26,993 nt of DNA. Origin: Zygnema cylindricum (Eukaryota > Streptophyta > Zygnematophyceae > Zygnematales > Zygnemataceae). Every line of letters starts with the position of its first letter. The stretch's first letter is position 1. Location of the stretch: the NCBI GenBank assembly GCA_037447655.1, contig JBBHKE010001776.1, positions 197,707-224,699 on the forward strand, in the 5' to 3' direction. A program made the translations under genes and the position numbers. Below, in pieces: positions 16,101 to 21,689 of this stretch. The notes under the pieces are model-generated. The model was not told the origin of the DNA and searched no databases. It saw only the letters and a program-made list of their open reading frames with translations.

Positions 16101-18373
16101 TCCCCAAGGAAGAACTTATCGATTATCGGCAAAACTGCTCGATAACAACACTACAAAATAGTTGTCAAAAGTCGTGCAGATGAAAAATTAAAAATAATTC
16201 AAGATAACAAGTGCAGAAAAAAAGCAATCCAATCAAACTAACAAAAATGAAAACAAACGAACAAACACAACAAAACAAAGTTCCTGTACTGTGGAGAACT
16301 GCCGCTATTTTCAGATCATTACAAAAGGGATGCACAGAAAAGTCCTCATCCTGCATAAGATATGATGGATTAATAATTATATTAGGGTTATGAGGGTTAT
16401 TATCTGTCAAAAATGACATTAGTTCTTGTTTTTATGTACAGAGATGCTTTTGGAAAGTTTTGTTCTTTGGCTATCCGAGTCTGCGTCGCGGCCGACCATG
16501 CGGGAATGCTTCCTGTGAGTAAAACCCTATTTCCTTAAACCTGATTTCCTAAATATCTATTTCCTAAACCGTATTTCCTAAACCGTATTCCCTAAATTTC
16601 TACTTCTTAAACCGTATTTCCTAAATTTCTATTTCCTTAACCGTATTTCCCAAATTTCTATTTCCTAAACCGTATTCTGAAAACTCTATTTCCTAAAACC
16701 TGATTTCCTAAATTTCTATTTCCTAAAACCGTATTTCCTAGAACCGTGTTTTCCAAAACTCTTATTTCCTGAAACCCTCTTTCCTGTGGAATTAATGGAT
16801 TTCTGTATTATGTTTTGTGTGTATTATGTTGTAAGTGAAGCTGCCTATGTTTTTCTGTGTTATGTTTTAAAGTAAATTGTTTACATTTTGAGGTAAATGT
16901 TATGTTTTGAAGTAAATTGTTTTTTTTTTTGTTTTGTATGCTTATGTTTTTGTGGTAAATTTTTTACATTTTGTATGTTTCTGGCATAATTGTAAATAAT
17001 AATAAGTAATATAAGTAAATGTATAAGTACACAATTTATGTAAATGTACATAATAAGTAAATGTATGTTTCTGGCATTATTGCTCCGCCTGCCTTTCCCT
17101 CTCCCTCTCCCTCTCCCTCTCTCTCCGTCTGTTCTCTTCCCTTTCCGTCTTGTCCTCCTCCTTCCACCCACTCTCTTTTGCAATATTTTAGTAATTATTT
17201 TTGTTTGTTGTCTTTTACCTTTTCTTTTCCTCCCTCCCACCCTCCCTCCCTCTCTCTCTCTCCCTCTCCCTCTCCCTCTCCCTCCCTCCCTCCCTCCTTC
17301 CTCCTCTTCCTCTCTCCCGCTCTCCCTCTCCCTCTCCCTCTCCCTCTCTTTATCCAGGTCTACTTGCAATTATATTCCGCTTCAGAAAGTATATGTGATT
17401 ATGCTCATGGTCAAGGGGGTACAATGGGGGCTTTTTGGCCTCCCTCGTTATCTGTATGGAACCTAAAGGCAAGTCTCTCTCTCTCCTCTCCTCCTTTATC
17501 TACATCAAACCTGAAAGGTAAGTCTCAATCTCTCCCTCCTCCCCTCCCTCTTTGTCTGCATTGGTCCAGAGGGCATTTTACTCTCTCTGTCTCTCTCTCT
17601 TCCCCTCTGTATCTGCATGGAACCTTAAGGCAAAGTTTTTTTTTTAGGGTTTTAAAACCCACAATAAAATTGGTAAATTGTGGTAGATATTGCAATAGGT
17701 TTGTTTGCTCACTTCTTTCTTAACTCACTTCTGCACGTATTTTAGTGTGTCCTATTTTTTTACTTTTGTTAGTAATTGGGCTCACATTATTGGTGATGAC
17801 TTCCCAAAAACATTGTCTAGGCCTCTCACTTTTTCAAACGAGTGACAAACACTTTCTGTCGTTGTAAATCTAACAGTTTTTATGACAAATCTAACATTTT
17901 CTATGTATATCTCTTTGTCTTTTACAAAACAGGCCATGAAGTCTTTGTCGTCCTCTAGCAACTCGCCACGTGGCGGTTCCGAATTGGTCCAGACAGCCTG
18001 GCTCGCTATGCTGGCCGTGACAGTGGGTGACGTTTTATCCGAATTTTTGCAGAACGAGACGAAAAAAAGGTCGCAAAAAAGAGCGCTTCTCGTAGAGTAC
18101 ATTAACGCTTTATCTCAGTCTCCCGAGGCAGGTCTTGAGGCTTGGGAGAGGCTCGGAACAGATTCGGGATTGGCTCAAATGTTGGGGTGTATTTTGCATT
18201 GGTTCGAAATTCCCAGTTTTGCGATTTTGAGTTCGGCGCTGACTCAGCTGACGGAGGTTCGGGCTAGGCTCGGGAAAGTGCCAGCTGGCGCTTTGCTGGC
18301 GTTGTTAATGCCACATGTTCCGAGTTCCGGAGTAGACATCTTAGCACAGGCAGTATCGTGGGATGGGAGATAA
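1078..18373 (+). CDS. APC1: APC1, anaphase-promoting complex subunit 1, C-terminal ~739 codons (5' partial, 17 exons)
   Basis: APC1 is the largest scaffold subunit of the APC/C ubiquitin ligase, which marks cyclins and securin for degradation in the nucleus and cytosol. The joined exons give, in order, the PC-repeat (proteasome/cyclosome) region (for example [60 protein letters not shown]), then [10 protein letters not shown], then [19 protein letters not shown], then an alpha-helical C-terminus ending at TAA 18371-18373. These blocks appear in the same order in plant and human APC1. Exons: 1078-1171, 2034-2113, 4790-4891, 6240-6317, 6479-6600, 7403-7566, 7855-7931, 8619-8732, 8943-9044, 9840-9980, 11448-11618, 11941-12007, 13357-13496, 15117-15259, 16442-16514, 17358-17468, 17933-18373. 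All phases agree. Plant APC1 is about 1,700 residues, so more than half of the gene lies to the left. One acceptor is ambiguous and one donor is GC. Family identity is very likely; expression is not shown. Confidence 0.93.
1172..1670 (+). repeat. ~100-bp tandem copies of the exon a donor region
   Basis: The last bases of exon a plus its donor (ggtcttgtcacgttag|gt) recur in the intron near 1305, 1407, 1507 and 1625, about 100-150 bp apart. The flanking block 'aatattagtgtggattttac' also repeats. Middle units carry a ttttcag acceptor-like string, an exon-like stretch and an intact-looking ttag|gtataat donor, so they resemble decayed mini-exons. The copies lose the reading frame of the exon. The rest of this intron (about 1670-2033) is A/T-rich with nothing recognised. 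Confidence 0.8.
2034..2113 (+). CDS. APC1: APC1 exon b
   Basis: The acceptor is ttttcag at 2033 and the donor is GAG|gtgaag. It begins with two bases that complete the split Gly of exon a, then reads [18 protein letters not shown], which fits the loop after the first PC repeat in plant APC1. It ends in phase 0. Confidence 0.85.
2221..2416. repeat. Foldback (long inverted repeat) element, almost no spacer
   Basis: The two arms, about 2221-2318 and 2319-2416, are imperfect reverse complements. Matching blocks include agaattttagc / gctaaaattct, atttcgtcat / atgacgaaat and tttgtctta / taagacaaa. The centre is around tagctaga. Size and structure resemble a MITE or foldback element. No target duplication was found, so the superfamily is open. 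Confidence 0.8.
2490..2736. repeat. Microsatellite (GGGA)n then heptamer (GGAGGGA)n
   Basis: A purine-only tract changes from tetramer GGGA units (about 2537-2635) to GGAGGGA heptamers (about 2635-2736). The open frame across it is repeat-encoded and is not a gene. The same heptamer recurs at 3985-4040 and 4594-4700. Confidence 0.95.
2740..3544. other. APC1 intron sequence, no gene recognised
   Basis: It holds a 10-bp inverted pair (tttgacgga near 2966, tccgtcaaa near 3000) around a gatttgatcc string, and a GTAC-rich stretch (3150-3500). The short open frames at 3179-3522 resemble nothing known to me. Confidence 0.5.
3545..3985 (+). repeat. Dispersed intronic repeat, copy 1 (inverted copy at 10215-10541)
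   Basis: Shared landmarks with the reverse complement of 10215-10541, in the same order: a ...ggtagccrcctctctcc block, ttctttttgctgcgga, gtccatgc/gtccagac, cacaggggtg, aagcttctt and gaattctgtrg. Identity is patchy. It may be an old solo LTR or another retroelement piece; no termini are defined. Confidence 0.6.
4043..4286 (-). repeat. TRIM LTR copy A (3' LTR in element orientation)
   Basis: On the + strand it begins TGTTAGAATCG and ends TTCTCCAACA. It differs from copy B by scattered substitutions and small indels, including a short deletion near 4181 and an extra base in the D stem of the tRNA-like part. Confidence 0.85.
4104..4175 (-). other. tRNA-like pol III module in LTR copy A (degraded)
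   Basis: It is the same module as in copy B, but the A-box region reads TAGCCTCAGTTGG with one inserted base, which breaks the D stem. The B box GGTTCGAACCC is intact, and T4 follows directly on the minus strand. Confidence 0.7.
4287..4297 (-). promoter_or_regulatory. Polypurine tract of the TRIM
   Basis: On the minus strand it reads GTGAGGGGGCG and abuts the 3' LTR. This is the expected position and composition of a plus-strand DNA primer. Confidence 0.65.
4335..4347 (-). promoter_or_regulatory. Primer binding site, tRNA-iMet type
   Basis: The minus strand reads TGGTATCGGAGCC, with no gap after the 5' LTR. The plant initiator-tRNA site is TGGTATCAGAGCC, so 12 of 13 bases agree. Confidence 0.8.
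4348..4593 (-). repeat. TRIM LTR copy B (5' LTR in element orientation)
   Basis: It has TGTTAGATCGG...TTCTCCAACA ends on the + strand. It is the better preserved LTR and carries the intact tRNA-like module at 4407-4477. Confidence 0.85.
4407..4477 (-). other. tRNA-like pol III module in LTR copy B
   Basis: The 71-nt minus-strand sequence folds as a cloverleaf: acceptor GGTCGGG/CTTGGCC (all paired, three as G-T wobbles), D arm GCTC/GAGC with GG in the loop, anticodon arm with four of five pairs, a 4-nt variable region, T arm CCGGG/CCCGG with loop TTCGAAC. The A box TAGCTCAATTGG and B box GGTTCGAACCC fit pol III consensus. TTTT follows one base after the 3' end. The anticodon loop ACGGTTC has C at position 33 and T at 37, so it is probably not a working tRNA. 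Confidence 0.8.
4628..4660 (-). repeat. 33-bp extra copy of the TRIM LTR end
   Basis: It repeats the + strand end of both LTRs (cgtgtggagtcc...ccaaca) inside the (GGAGGGA)n array. LTR end plus microsatellite appears to have been duplicated as one unit. Confidence 0.85.
4790..4891 (+). CDS. APC1: APC1 exon c (variable linker)
   Basis: The acceptor is tttgcag and the donor CAG|gttagt; 34 codons in phase 0. The peptide is Gly/Arg/Gln-rich ([19 protein letters not shown]). Its position matches the poorly conserved insert between PC repeats of plant APC1, so phase and location support it more than similarity does. Confidence 0.75.
4963..5512. mobile_element. MITE-like element with 22-bp TIRs flanked by TA
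   Basis: CACCGCGAATCGTTATTAG at 4963 is matched by its reverse complement ending at 5512. TA lies directly outside each end (4961-4962, 5513-5514), as in Tc1/mariner-type (Stowaway-like) insertions. The 550-bp interior is A/T-rich with several GTACGG strings and no coding capacity. A related terminus (ggcggtg then TA) ends at about 9757, and another (CACCGTGTATCGCTATTAG) starts near 852. Confidence 0.75.
5780..6239 (+). repeat. Degenerate short tandem repeat (about TTTTCCTGCA) up to an acceptor
   Basis: The motif t(n)cctgca recurs about every 10-20 bases and runs straight into the real acceptor tttcctgcag|ATCCTGCA of exon d. It provides a T-rich tract and many pseudo-acceptors. Open frames across it are by-products of the repeat. 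Confidence 0.7.
6240..6317 (+). CDS. APC1: APC1 exon d, PC repeat
   Basis: The exon lies between tttcctgcag and AAG|gtgcct; 26 codons in phase 0. [19 protein letters not shown] is among the best conserved APC1 blocks. Confidence 0.92.
6479..6600 (+). CDS. APC1: APC1 exon e
   Basis: The acceptor is attcacag and the donor GACAG|gtaaat (phase 2). It encodes [19 protein letters not shown] and [13 protein letters not shown], which match the family closely. Confidence 0.93.
6800..6870. repeat. (CT)n microsatellite followed by inverted (GA)n
   Basis: About 46 bases of CT, a short gap with cgtttgcg, then gagagagagag. Opposed CT and GA runs could fold into a hairpin. Confidence 0.9.
6940..7385 (+). 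repeat. ~50-bp minisatellite in the intron before exon f
   Basis: Units carry 'ttgctgtacatacat', 'ctgtacttcctttctc' and 'cttttgtcc' in order, about eight to nine times with point changes. The 100-170 codon open frames on both strands here are repeat products. Confidence 0.85.
7403..7566 (+). CDS. APC1: APC1 exon f
   Basis: The acceptor gctgtcacag completes a split Ser (AG|T); the donor is ATGG|gtacga (phase 1). It encodes [20 protein letters not shown] and later [12 protein letters not shown]. The middle is Ala/Arg/Gly-rich and locally much more GC-rich than the introns. Confidence 0.9.
7855..7931 (+). CDS. APC1: APC1 exon g
   Basis: The acceptor tttttccag is followed by GT completing Gly; the donor is GAA|gtgaga. 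It encodes [19 protein letters not shown], a family signature (GLR.AGT). Confidence 0.92.
7938..8166 (+). repeat. CTTT / CCCT microsatellites starting after exon g donor
   Basis: A mixed pyrimidine array: CTTT, then CCCT, CT, then CTTT again. It begins about 6 bases after the donor. The rest of the intron to 8618 is A/T-rich with nothing recognised. Confidence 0.9.
8619..8732 (+). CDS. APC1: APC1 exon h
   Basis: The exon lies between tttctccag and GTG|gtaagc; 38 codons in phase 0. It encodes [20 protein letters not shown], matching the APC1 stretch with the '..LETCL..I.LSLSVVMAG' pattern. Confidence 0.92.
8943..9044 (+). CDS. APC1: APC1 exon i
   Basis: The acceptor is gtgacag and the donor GCG|gtaaga. 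It encodes [20 protein letters not shown] and ends ..FGNHMA, continuing exon h without a gap. The upstream tract is unusually A/G-rich rather than pyrimidine-rich. Confidence 0.9.
9186..9311 (+). other. Possible cryptic or alternative terminal exon in an APC1 intron
   Basis: After a good acceptor (tttccattcttag) there are 41 sense codons in the phase left by exon i, then TAG at 9309, and AATAAA at 9392-9397. The peptide contains [20 protein letters not shown], which I do not recognise and which is not APC1. It could be a retroposed 3' end of another gene or chance. Confidence 0.3.
9840..9980 (+). CDS. APC1: APC1 exon j, PC repeat
   Basis: The acceptor is accttacag and the donor CAG|gtccat; 47 codons. 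It encodes [19 protein letters not shown] then [13 protein letters not shown] and ..DQRCHLQ, nearly invariant in plant APC1. Confidence 0.95.
10005..10215 (+). repeat. (TTCTGYC)n heptamer array, block 1
   Basis: Heptamers TTCTGTC and TTCTGCC with a few TTTTG variants begin about 25 bases after the exon j donor. All long frames here encode Cys/Leu/Ser-rich repeat and are not genes. Confidence 0.95.
10215..10541 (-). repeat. Dispersed intronic repeat, copy 2 (inverted relative to 3545-3985)
   Basis: On the minus strand it carries the same ordered landmarks as copy 1 (ggtagccgcctctctcc, ttctttttgctgcgga, cacaggggtg, gaagcttctt). It separates the two heptamer blocks. Confidence 0.6.
10542..10860 (+). 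repeat. (TTCTGYC)n heptamer array, block 2, with inverted tail
   Basis: Heptamers run to about 10825. The strand then switches: a(n) tagaagacaggtgacagatgacagaag follows, which is complementary to the array and could form a hairpin. Confidence 0.9.
10930..11170 (+). repeat. Short (about 8-10 bp) minisatellite CTGAAACA / CTGAAATA
   Basis: Repeats of ctgaaayac(t/a) lead up to, and continue between, the copied acceptor units at 11175 and 11316. Confidence 0.85.
11150..11447 (+). repeat. Two upstream tandem copies of the exon k acceptor and exon start
   Basis: Units starting at catatgaaac (about 11150) and catatagttc (about 11297) each contain ttcc(c)ag followed by GCnCTC..TCTnTnTGGGTTnTGGCCGT, close to the true exon k start at 11448. 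Copy starts are 11175, 11316 and 11448, spaced 141 and 132 bp. Both extra copies diverge after about 30 bases and then read into stop codons. Confidence 0.9.
11448..11618 (+). CDS. APC1: APC1 exon k
   Basis: The acceptor is ctttttccag and the donor AAA|gtaaac; 57 codons. It encodes [20 protein letters not shown] then APLEVTWQE and VVTPCLLPE, the conserved 'CHLQALR.LYVLA....R..Q.VDVD.....APLEV' segment. Of three near-identical acceptors only this one stays open. Confidence 0.93.
11941..12007 (+). CDS. APC1: APC1 exon l (acceptor ambiguous)
   Basis: It encodes [19 protein letters not shown], a strong family match; the donor is GGAG|gtaagg (phase 1). The first AG after the pyrimidine tract (exon start 11915) breaks frame with exon k. 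Starts at 11932 (TTT AAT CAG) or 11941 (ATT AAA CGA) keep phase 0. I chose 11941 because cag is the better acceptor; neither gives exactly the family length. Confidence 0.8.
12266..12414 (+). other. Possible cryptic or alternative terminal exon
   Basis: The acceptor tgtattacag is followed by GC, which completes the split Gly of exon l, then 48 sense codons to TAA at 12412. The peptide contains [20 protein letters not shown], which is not APC1 and which I do not recognise. Exon m at 13357 fits the same phase and is clearly the conserved choice. Confidence 0.3.
12415..13356. other. APC1 intron sequence, nothing recognised
   Basis: It is A/T-rich with loosely repeated phrases (gatccacactaaat, aagctyaccaagctggttttaaaag near 12580-12700), suggesting an old degenerate tandem array. 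No coding signal was seen. Confidence 0.5.
13357..13496 (+). CDS. APC1: APC1 exon m
   Basis: The acceptor is gtggtcag and the donor GAG|gtatta. It encodes [20 protein letters not shown] then [11 protein letters not shown], matching the plant block with KR.VGA..Y.DDP.G.QS.LSR. Confidence 0.93.
13470..13760 (+). repeat. ~60-bp tandem copies of the exon m 3' end
   Basis: The exon's final gtctccattccgag recurs as gtctccattcag near 13617 and 13676, and as a weaker ttatttagag near 13741. Each copy is preceded by gttttartggtyrtttgt, like the exon's gtttttgtcccgttgt. Confidence 0.8.
14217..14962. mobile_element. hAT-like non-autonomous element 1, 746 bp
   Basis: The TIRs share GTTGTGTATCGGCAA (left end TAGTGTTG..., right end ...CAACATCA). 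An exact 8-bp target duplication gagttttc flanks it (14209-14216 and 14963-14970), which is diagnostic for hAT-type insertion. The interior has ATCGATA-rich subterminal repeats and no transposase. The perfect duplication suggests a fairly recent insertion. Confidence 0.92.
14803..14879. repeat. Near-perfect 38-bp palindrome inside hAT-like element 1
   Basis: The arms meet at a single T at 14841. The inner 29 pairs are perfect (cgccgataaacaaccgata against its complement); two G-T pairs and six more pairs follow outward. Confidence 0.9.
15040..15116 (+). repeat. (CCCTCT)n hexamer serving as polypyrimidine tract of exon n
   Basis: About eleven CCCTCT-like units lead into cctttccag at the acceptor. 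No other pyrimidine tract is available for this splice site. Confidence 0.85.
15117..15259 (+). CDS. APC1: APC1 exon n
   Basis: It encodes [20 protein letters not shown], matching 'LV..FS.DPSL..FA.L' of the family. The donor is AGAAG|gtacga (phase 2). Its last 50 bases are copied downstream. Confidence 0.92.
15260..15480 (+). repeat. Two downstream tandem copies of the exon n 3' end and donor
   Basis: The block cttttgcaa...cccgagaagctgtgggaagg...agaaatagaag|gt recurs with donors near 15352 (cagtag|gtatgg) and 15446 (agag|ggtgta is close). The period is 92-94 bp. The copies keep exon-like sequence but not a better coding match. Confidence 0.9.
15752..16153. mobile_element. hAT-like non-autonomous element 2, 402 bp
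   Basis: TAGTGTTGT at 15752 pairs with ACAACACTA ending at 16153, and the interior has the same TATCG/CGATA-rich subtermini as element 1. The flanks caaagtaa and caaaatag agree at 6 of 8 bases, consistent with an older, mutated 8-bp duplication. Confidence 0.8.
16442..16514 (+). CDS. APC1: APC1 exon o
   Basis: The acceptor tttatgtacag completes a split Arg; the donor is CTTCCT|gtgagt. It encodes [20 protein letters not shown] then GMLP, matching the '..FC...L..C........LL' stretch before VYL. Confidence 0.88.
16518..16795 (+). repeat. ~12-13 bp minisatellite (ATTTCCTAAAccgt)n after exon o
   Basis: Alternating units taaaccgtatttcc and taaatttctatttcc begin right behind the donor. The rest of the intron to 17090 is T-rich filler with 'atgttttgaagtaaattgtt' repeated. 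Confidence 0.9.
17095..17350 (+). repeat. (CCCTCT)n / (CCCT)n arrays up to the exon p acceptor
   Basis: Pyrimidine hexamers and tetramers end in ctttatccag at 17357. The long Pro/Ser/Leu frames on + and the Glu/Arg/Gly frame on - are microsatellite products. Confidence 0.9.
17358..17468 (+). CDS. APC1: APC1 exon p (GC donor)
   Basis: It encodes [20 protein letters not shown] then [12 protein letters not shown], matching the plant block VYLSLY...SLSV..LK. The donor is CTAAAG|gcaagt: phase and similarity both require the junction here, so this looks like a GC-AG intron with an otherwise perfect donor. Confidence 0.88.
17469..17640 (+). repeat. ~50-60 bp tandem copies of the exon p 3' end
   Basis: tctgtatggaacctaaag|gcaagt recurs as tctacatcaaacctgaaag|gtaagt (GT at 17519), as a weak tctgcattggtccagagg|gc near 17570, and as tctgcatggaaccttaag|gcaaag near 17630. 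CT/CCCT arrays lie between the units. Confidence 0.85.
17933..18373 (+). CDS. APC1: APC1 last exon, C-terminus
   Basis: The acceptor is tttacaaaacag; 146 codons to TAA at 18371. It contains [40 protein letters not shown] and ends near [14 protein letters not shown]. The helical, Leu/Ala-rich end and its length fit the APC1 C-terminus. A microsatellite begins over the stop codon region (gggagataaaggg). No clear AATAAA follows closely. Confidence 0.92.
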   Translation, partial: AMKSLSSSSNSPRGGSELVQTAWLAMLAVTVGDVLSEFLQNETKKRSQKRALLVEYINALSQSPEAGLEAWERLGTDSGLAQMLGCILHWFEIPSFAILSSALTQLTEVRARLGKVPAGALLALLMPHVPSSGVDILAQAVSWDGR

Positions 18374-18510
18374 AGGGAGGGGGCAAGGAAATATAGGGAG
18401 TGGAGATAAAGGGAGATTGGTGAAAGGGAAAATGGGAGAATGGAGGTAAAGAGAGAGAATGGGCGAGGGGAAATTGGGATGGAAGGGAGGTAAAGAGACA
18501 ATCGAGGAAG
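18363..18510. repeat. A/G-rich minisatellite in the presumed APC1 3' UTR
   Basis: Units like gggagataaaggga and gaggtaaagagag start at the last codons and the stop codon. Confidence 0.75.
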
Positions 18511-20399
18511 GGAAATTTGACTTTTTTGACCGTTTAAGTGAAAGTTTTTTAAATCCGTTTGAGAATTTTAGTGATGGAGTTGAAAGTAGATGTTGAGGAT
18601 CATTTTTGAGGTACTTAGGAATGAGTGAATGAGTTAATGATAATTTTTGAAGGGATGTGCTTGGATAGGTCAGTTATTGTGGAAAAGAAAATTGTGATGT
18701 AAGTAAAGTTTGTGATAGGATAGTTAGAAGGAAAAGTACGGAGAAGAGTGAGGGAAAAGTACAAAGTACATGATTAAAGATGGAGAAAGATTGAATCTTA
18801 TGTGGAACAAAAAGTAGAGTAGCCTCGATTGTAAAACACAATTTAGTCTATTACGTTAAATTCTTTTACGAATTTTGAAATTTTTAAAGCGATAAAGTTC
18901 GAGGAGTTCAAGAAATCATGTAGACGAATGAGGCGGCTCTATTCATGGAAACCTAAAGTAATGATGAAGATCATGAAATAATGATGTTTTATATCAACAA
19001 GGATGATGATGATAATAAGTTAATCAATTATTATGACGATTATTATTATTATGATTATTGTTATTATTATGATGTAGCGAAAGCTTGAATCAAATTAGTT
19101 TGTTATGATTTGAACTTTGTAGGTTGATTCAGATTCGTCCCTACTTTTGACAAAAAAGAGAAGAAAAGATAGGAGAGGAGAGAAGGAGAGAAGATAGAGG
19201 GAGAAGGAGAAGGGGGAGGGAGCGGGAGCGGAAGAGAGGGAAAGGGAGAGCGAAAGGGAGAGGGTGAGAGAAAGGAGGGGGAGGGAGAGGGAGTCTTCCC
19301 TGCTGTTTTTGAAACATTTTAGTGCGTTTTTATTCACGGTCTTTTGCAAGTATGTTGGGTTTTATGTATGGACTGCTCGAATTTTCAAAAGATAAAATGA
19401 GTTGTTAAGGAGAGGAGAGGGCCGTGTAGAGAAGGGGGGGGGAGGAGGAGAGAGGAGGGAATAGGTGCGGGGAAGGGGAAGAGGCGAGATTGAAAGGAGA
19501 GGAAATGAGAGGCAGAGAGGAAGGAGAAAGAGAAGAGAGAAAGGAGAAGAGAGGGAAAGGGAAGAGGGCAGAGCTACTAAAAACAGTGAAAGGGAAGGAT
19601 AGAGGTATTAAAACGGGGAGAGAGAAGAGAGAGAGAGAGGTGTAAGATTGGAACACGGGGAGAGAGACAGGTTTATTGACAAATTTTAGTCTCCTCTTTC
19701 CCCTCCGGAGGTCTCTTCCTCGCCCCTCTTTCTGCCCTAAATTTTTCCCCTCTCCTTGCCTTTCCCTTTCATTTACTCTATTTTTATTTAATGTGGTGAA
19801 TTTTAAAAGAAAATTGTACATACACAGAAAATCTTATTGATGAAAAAATATATAAAAAAAATATATTGATGTGATTGTGATGTATCTATGGTTCAGTTTT
19901 TGAATTGCGCAGTCATGAGTAGACGTGGTTGTGGTTACGTATTATCGTACGAATAATAAAATTCGTATTGTGCGTAGAACAACTACGCGACGATACAAAG
20001 GTTTCAGGGCGGGCGAAAATAGAGCGGCGGTGGTGAAGACAAAAAAATTGAGCGGTAAAAATCGGCTTCTCCCGTTTTTTTTCTAAATTTTATCCCACGG
20101 ATGTGAAAATTTACGTGACGCAAAAAAAAAATCAAAATTCAAAACCTTTCAGTACTACGGTAGAGTACTTACCTGTACTTGATTTAAATTGTTTGTCCGC
20201 ATTCGAACGAATTGTTTGACCAGCAACTCATAGGTCGCGTAGAAATTGATGGCAATATCATTGGCTATCGACAATTTTAATCATTGCAGTCGTTGTTTTT
20301 TGAACTGAACCGATTCAAGTTTTTTTTAGCCTAAAACTGAATAACGGAACGTCGTTTCGTGACAGGACTGACTCGATGGAACCTCACCCGCATTCTACT
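18511..20399. other. Intergenic, no gene seen
   Basis: It holds an (ATT/ATG)-rich patch (18990-19070) and two GA-rich tracts (19145-19300, 19410-19680). No frame outside the repeats looks coding. Confidence 0.6.
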
Positions 20400-20676
20400 T
20401 TTGCGAAAATAAAATACATATCATACTTGGCATTGTCGCACTAAATCAATTCTAATTCTGTTGTTTTTTGATTTGGGAGCACAAAATCGTATATTCTATC
20501 TGCGGTCAGTATGAGACTACGAGACTATGAGGGCTTAGGTCAACCGTTCTGAAAAAAATACATGTCGGATGGGCGATTTTCGCACTAAACCAATTTTAGT
20601 ACTTTTGTGCTAATGATTATGGGAGCATAAAATCGTATATTTGATCCACATCTAGTACGGAGGCCTAGGTCAACCG
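20400..20676. repeat. ~130-145 bp tandem duplication, two units
   Basis: Units at about 20400-20546 and 20547-20676 share cgcactaaa(t/c)caatt, gggagca(c/t)aaaatcgtatatt and taggtcaaccg in order. Confidence 0.85.
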
Positions 20677-20962
20677 AAGGATCGCAATCGCAAGTCCCAT
20701 TATTGCTACCGAAGTCCTCATTTATTCCTTTTCCCGATATGTGGTTTGACGGTTTGCCACGTGGGATGTTTCGCCACTATTCACATTAATGTTCTGTACT
20801 GCTGTTTTGCCAGATTCGTACACAATCTCTTTAGAAAGTATAGCCGTACATTAGGTGCTTCTCCTTGTCCACTCAATCAGCATAAAATCAGAGGTCTCAG
20901 TCAAGATTCGTCTAGAATAGGTTTTGAACTTTTCTGTCGGCGGTTTAAAAAATGTTTGAAAG

Positions 20963-21415
20963 CATAGTTCAAAAGTAGGCGTTTTTGGTAGGCCTTTTGT
21001 AGGCCGCCTTTAGCGTAAGTTGTGTTACGGGCTTTCCATGTGATCTTCTTAGATCGCTACTTTCTTCAGCGACCGTCCGATCGTCCGAATCTGACGATAG
21101 TCCTATCGTAAGTTGTGTTATGGGCTTTTCATGTGATCTTCTTAGATCGTTACTTTCATCAACGACCGTCAGATCGTCCGAATCTGACGGTTTAAATAAA
21201 AAGTCGCTCAAAACTCACAGAAAAATATTTTTTTGTCCTATTTTTTTTTCAAATTTAGACATGACGTTTAATTCTCTATCTATCCATGTGCAACTCAACC
21301 CTGTTACTATTTTATTTCATTTTGCGGCCAATACAATATGGGTCTTAAGGCCATATTGTATGTTTTGCATACAATAGGCATATTGTATGGGTGTACGGTC
21401 ACCTACTTTTGAACT
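20963..21415. mobile_element. MULE-like TIR element, ~453 bp
   Basis: Inverted ends AGTTCAAAAGTAGG (20966-) and its complement (-21415) lie inside an exact 9-bp direct repeat gtttgaaag (20954-20962 and 21416-21424). A 9-bp duplication is typical of Mutator-like elements. The TIRs are short and the left end carries three extra bases (cat), so the class is tentative. Confidence 0.65.
21015..21200. repeat. 93-bp direct tandem repeat inside the MULE-like element
   Basis: Units 21015-21107 and 21108-21200 both run gtaagttgtgtta(c/t)gggctt ... gtccgaatctgacg. The minus-strand open frame here is produced by the duplication. Confidence 0.9.
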
Positions 21416-21689
21416 GTTTGAAAGTCACACCGGGGCTCAAGGCCGCCCTACCGTACATAAAAAAATGTACTTCTGAAAATGGTAAAAGGATACCTGTGGG
21501 TTGGCATTTTTGTCACATCTAAACAGCCAACGAAAGACAAGGAGGTTTCCCGGATGTCTGAAAATACTAAAATGTGAAAGAAAGTTGACTTGGCAAGAAA
21601 CTGCAATGGAGTCATCGAGCCCTTGAAATGAACGGCTACGATTAATGTTCATTATTTCGTTTCAACGGTCTTCAATGCTCGACTTCTAA

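Noticed and set aside
17061-17723. 220-codon Pro/Ser-rich open frame, and the minus-strand Arg/Glu frame opposite
   Set aside because: Only the part at 17358-17468 is coding (exon p); the rest is CCCTCT repeat read on either strand.
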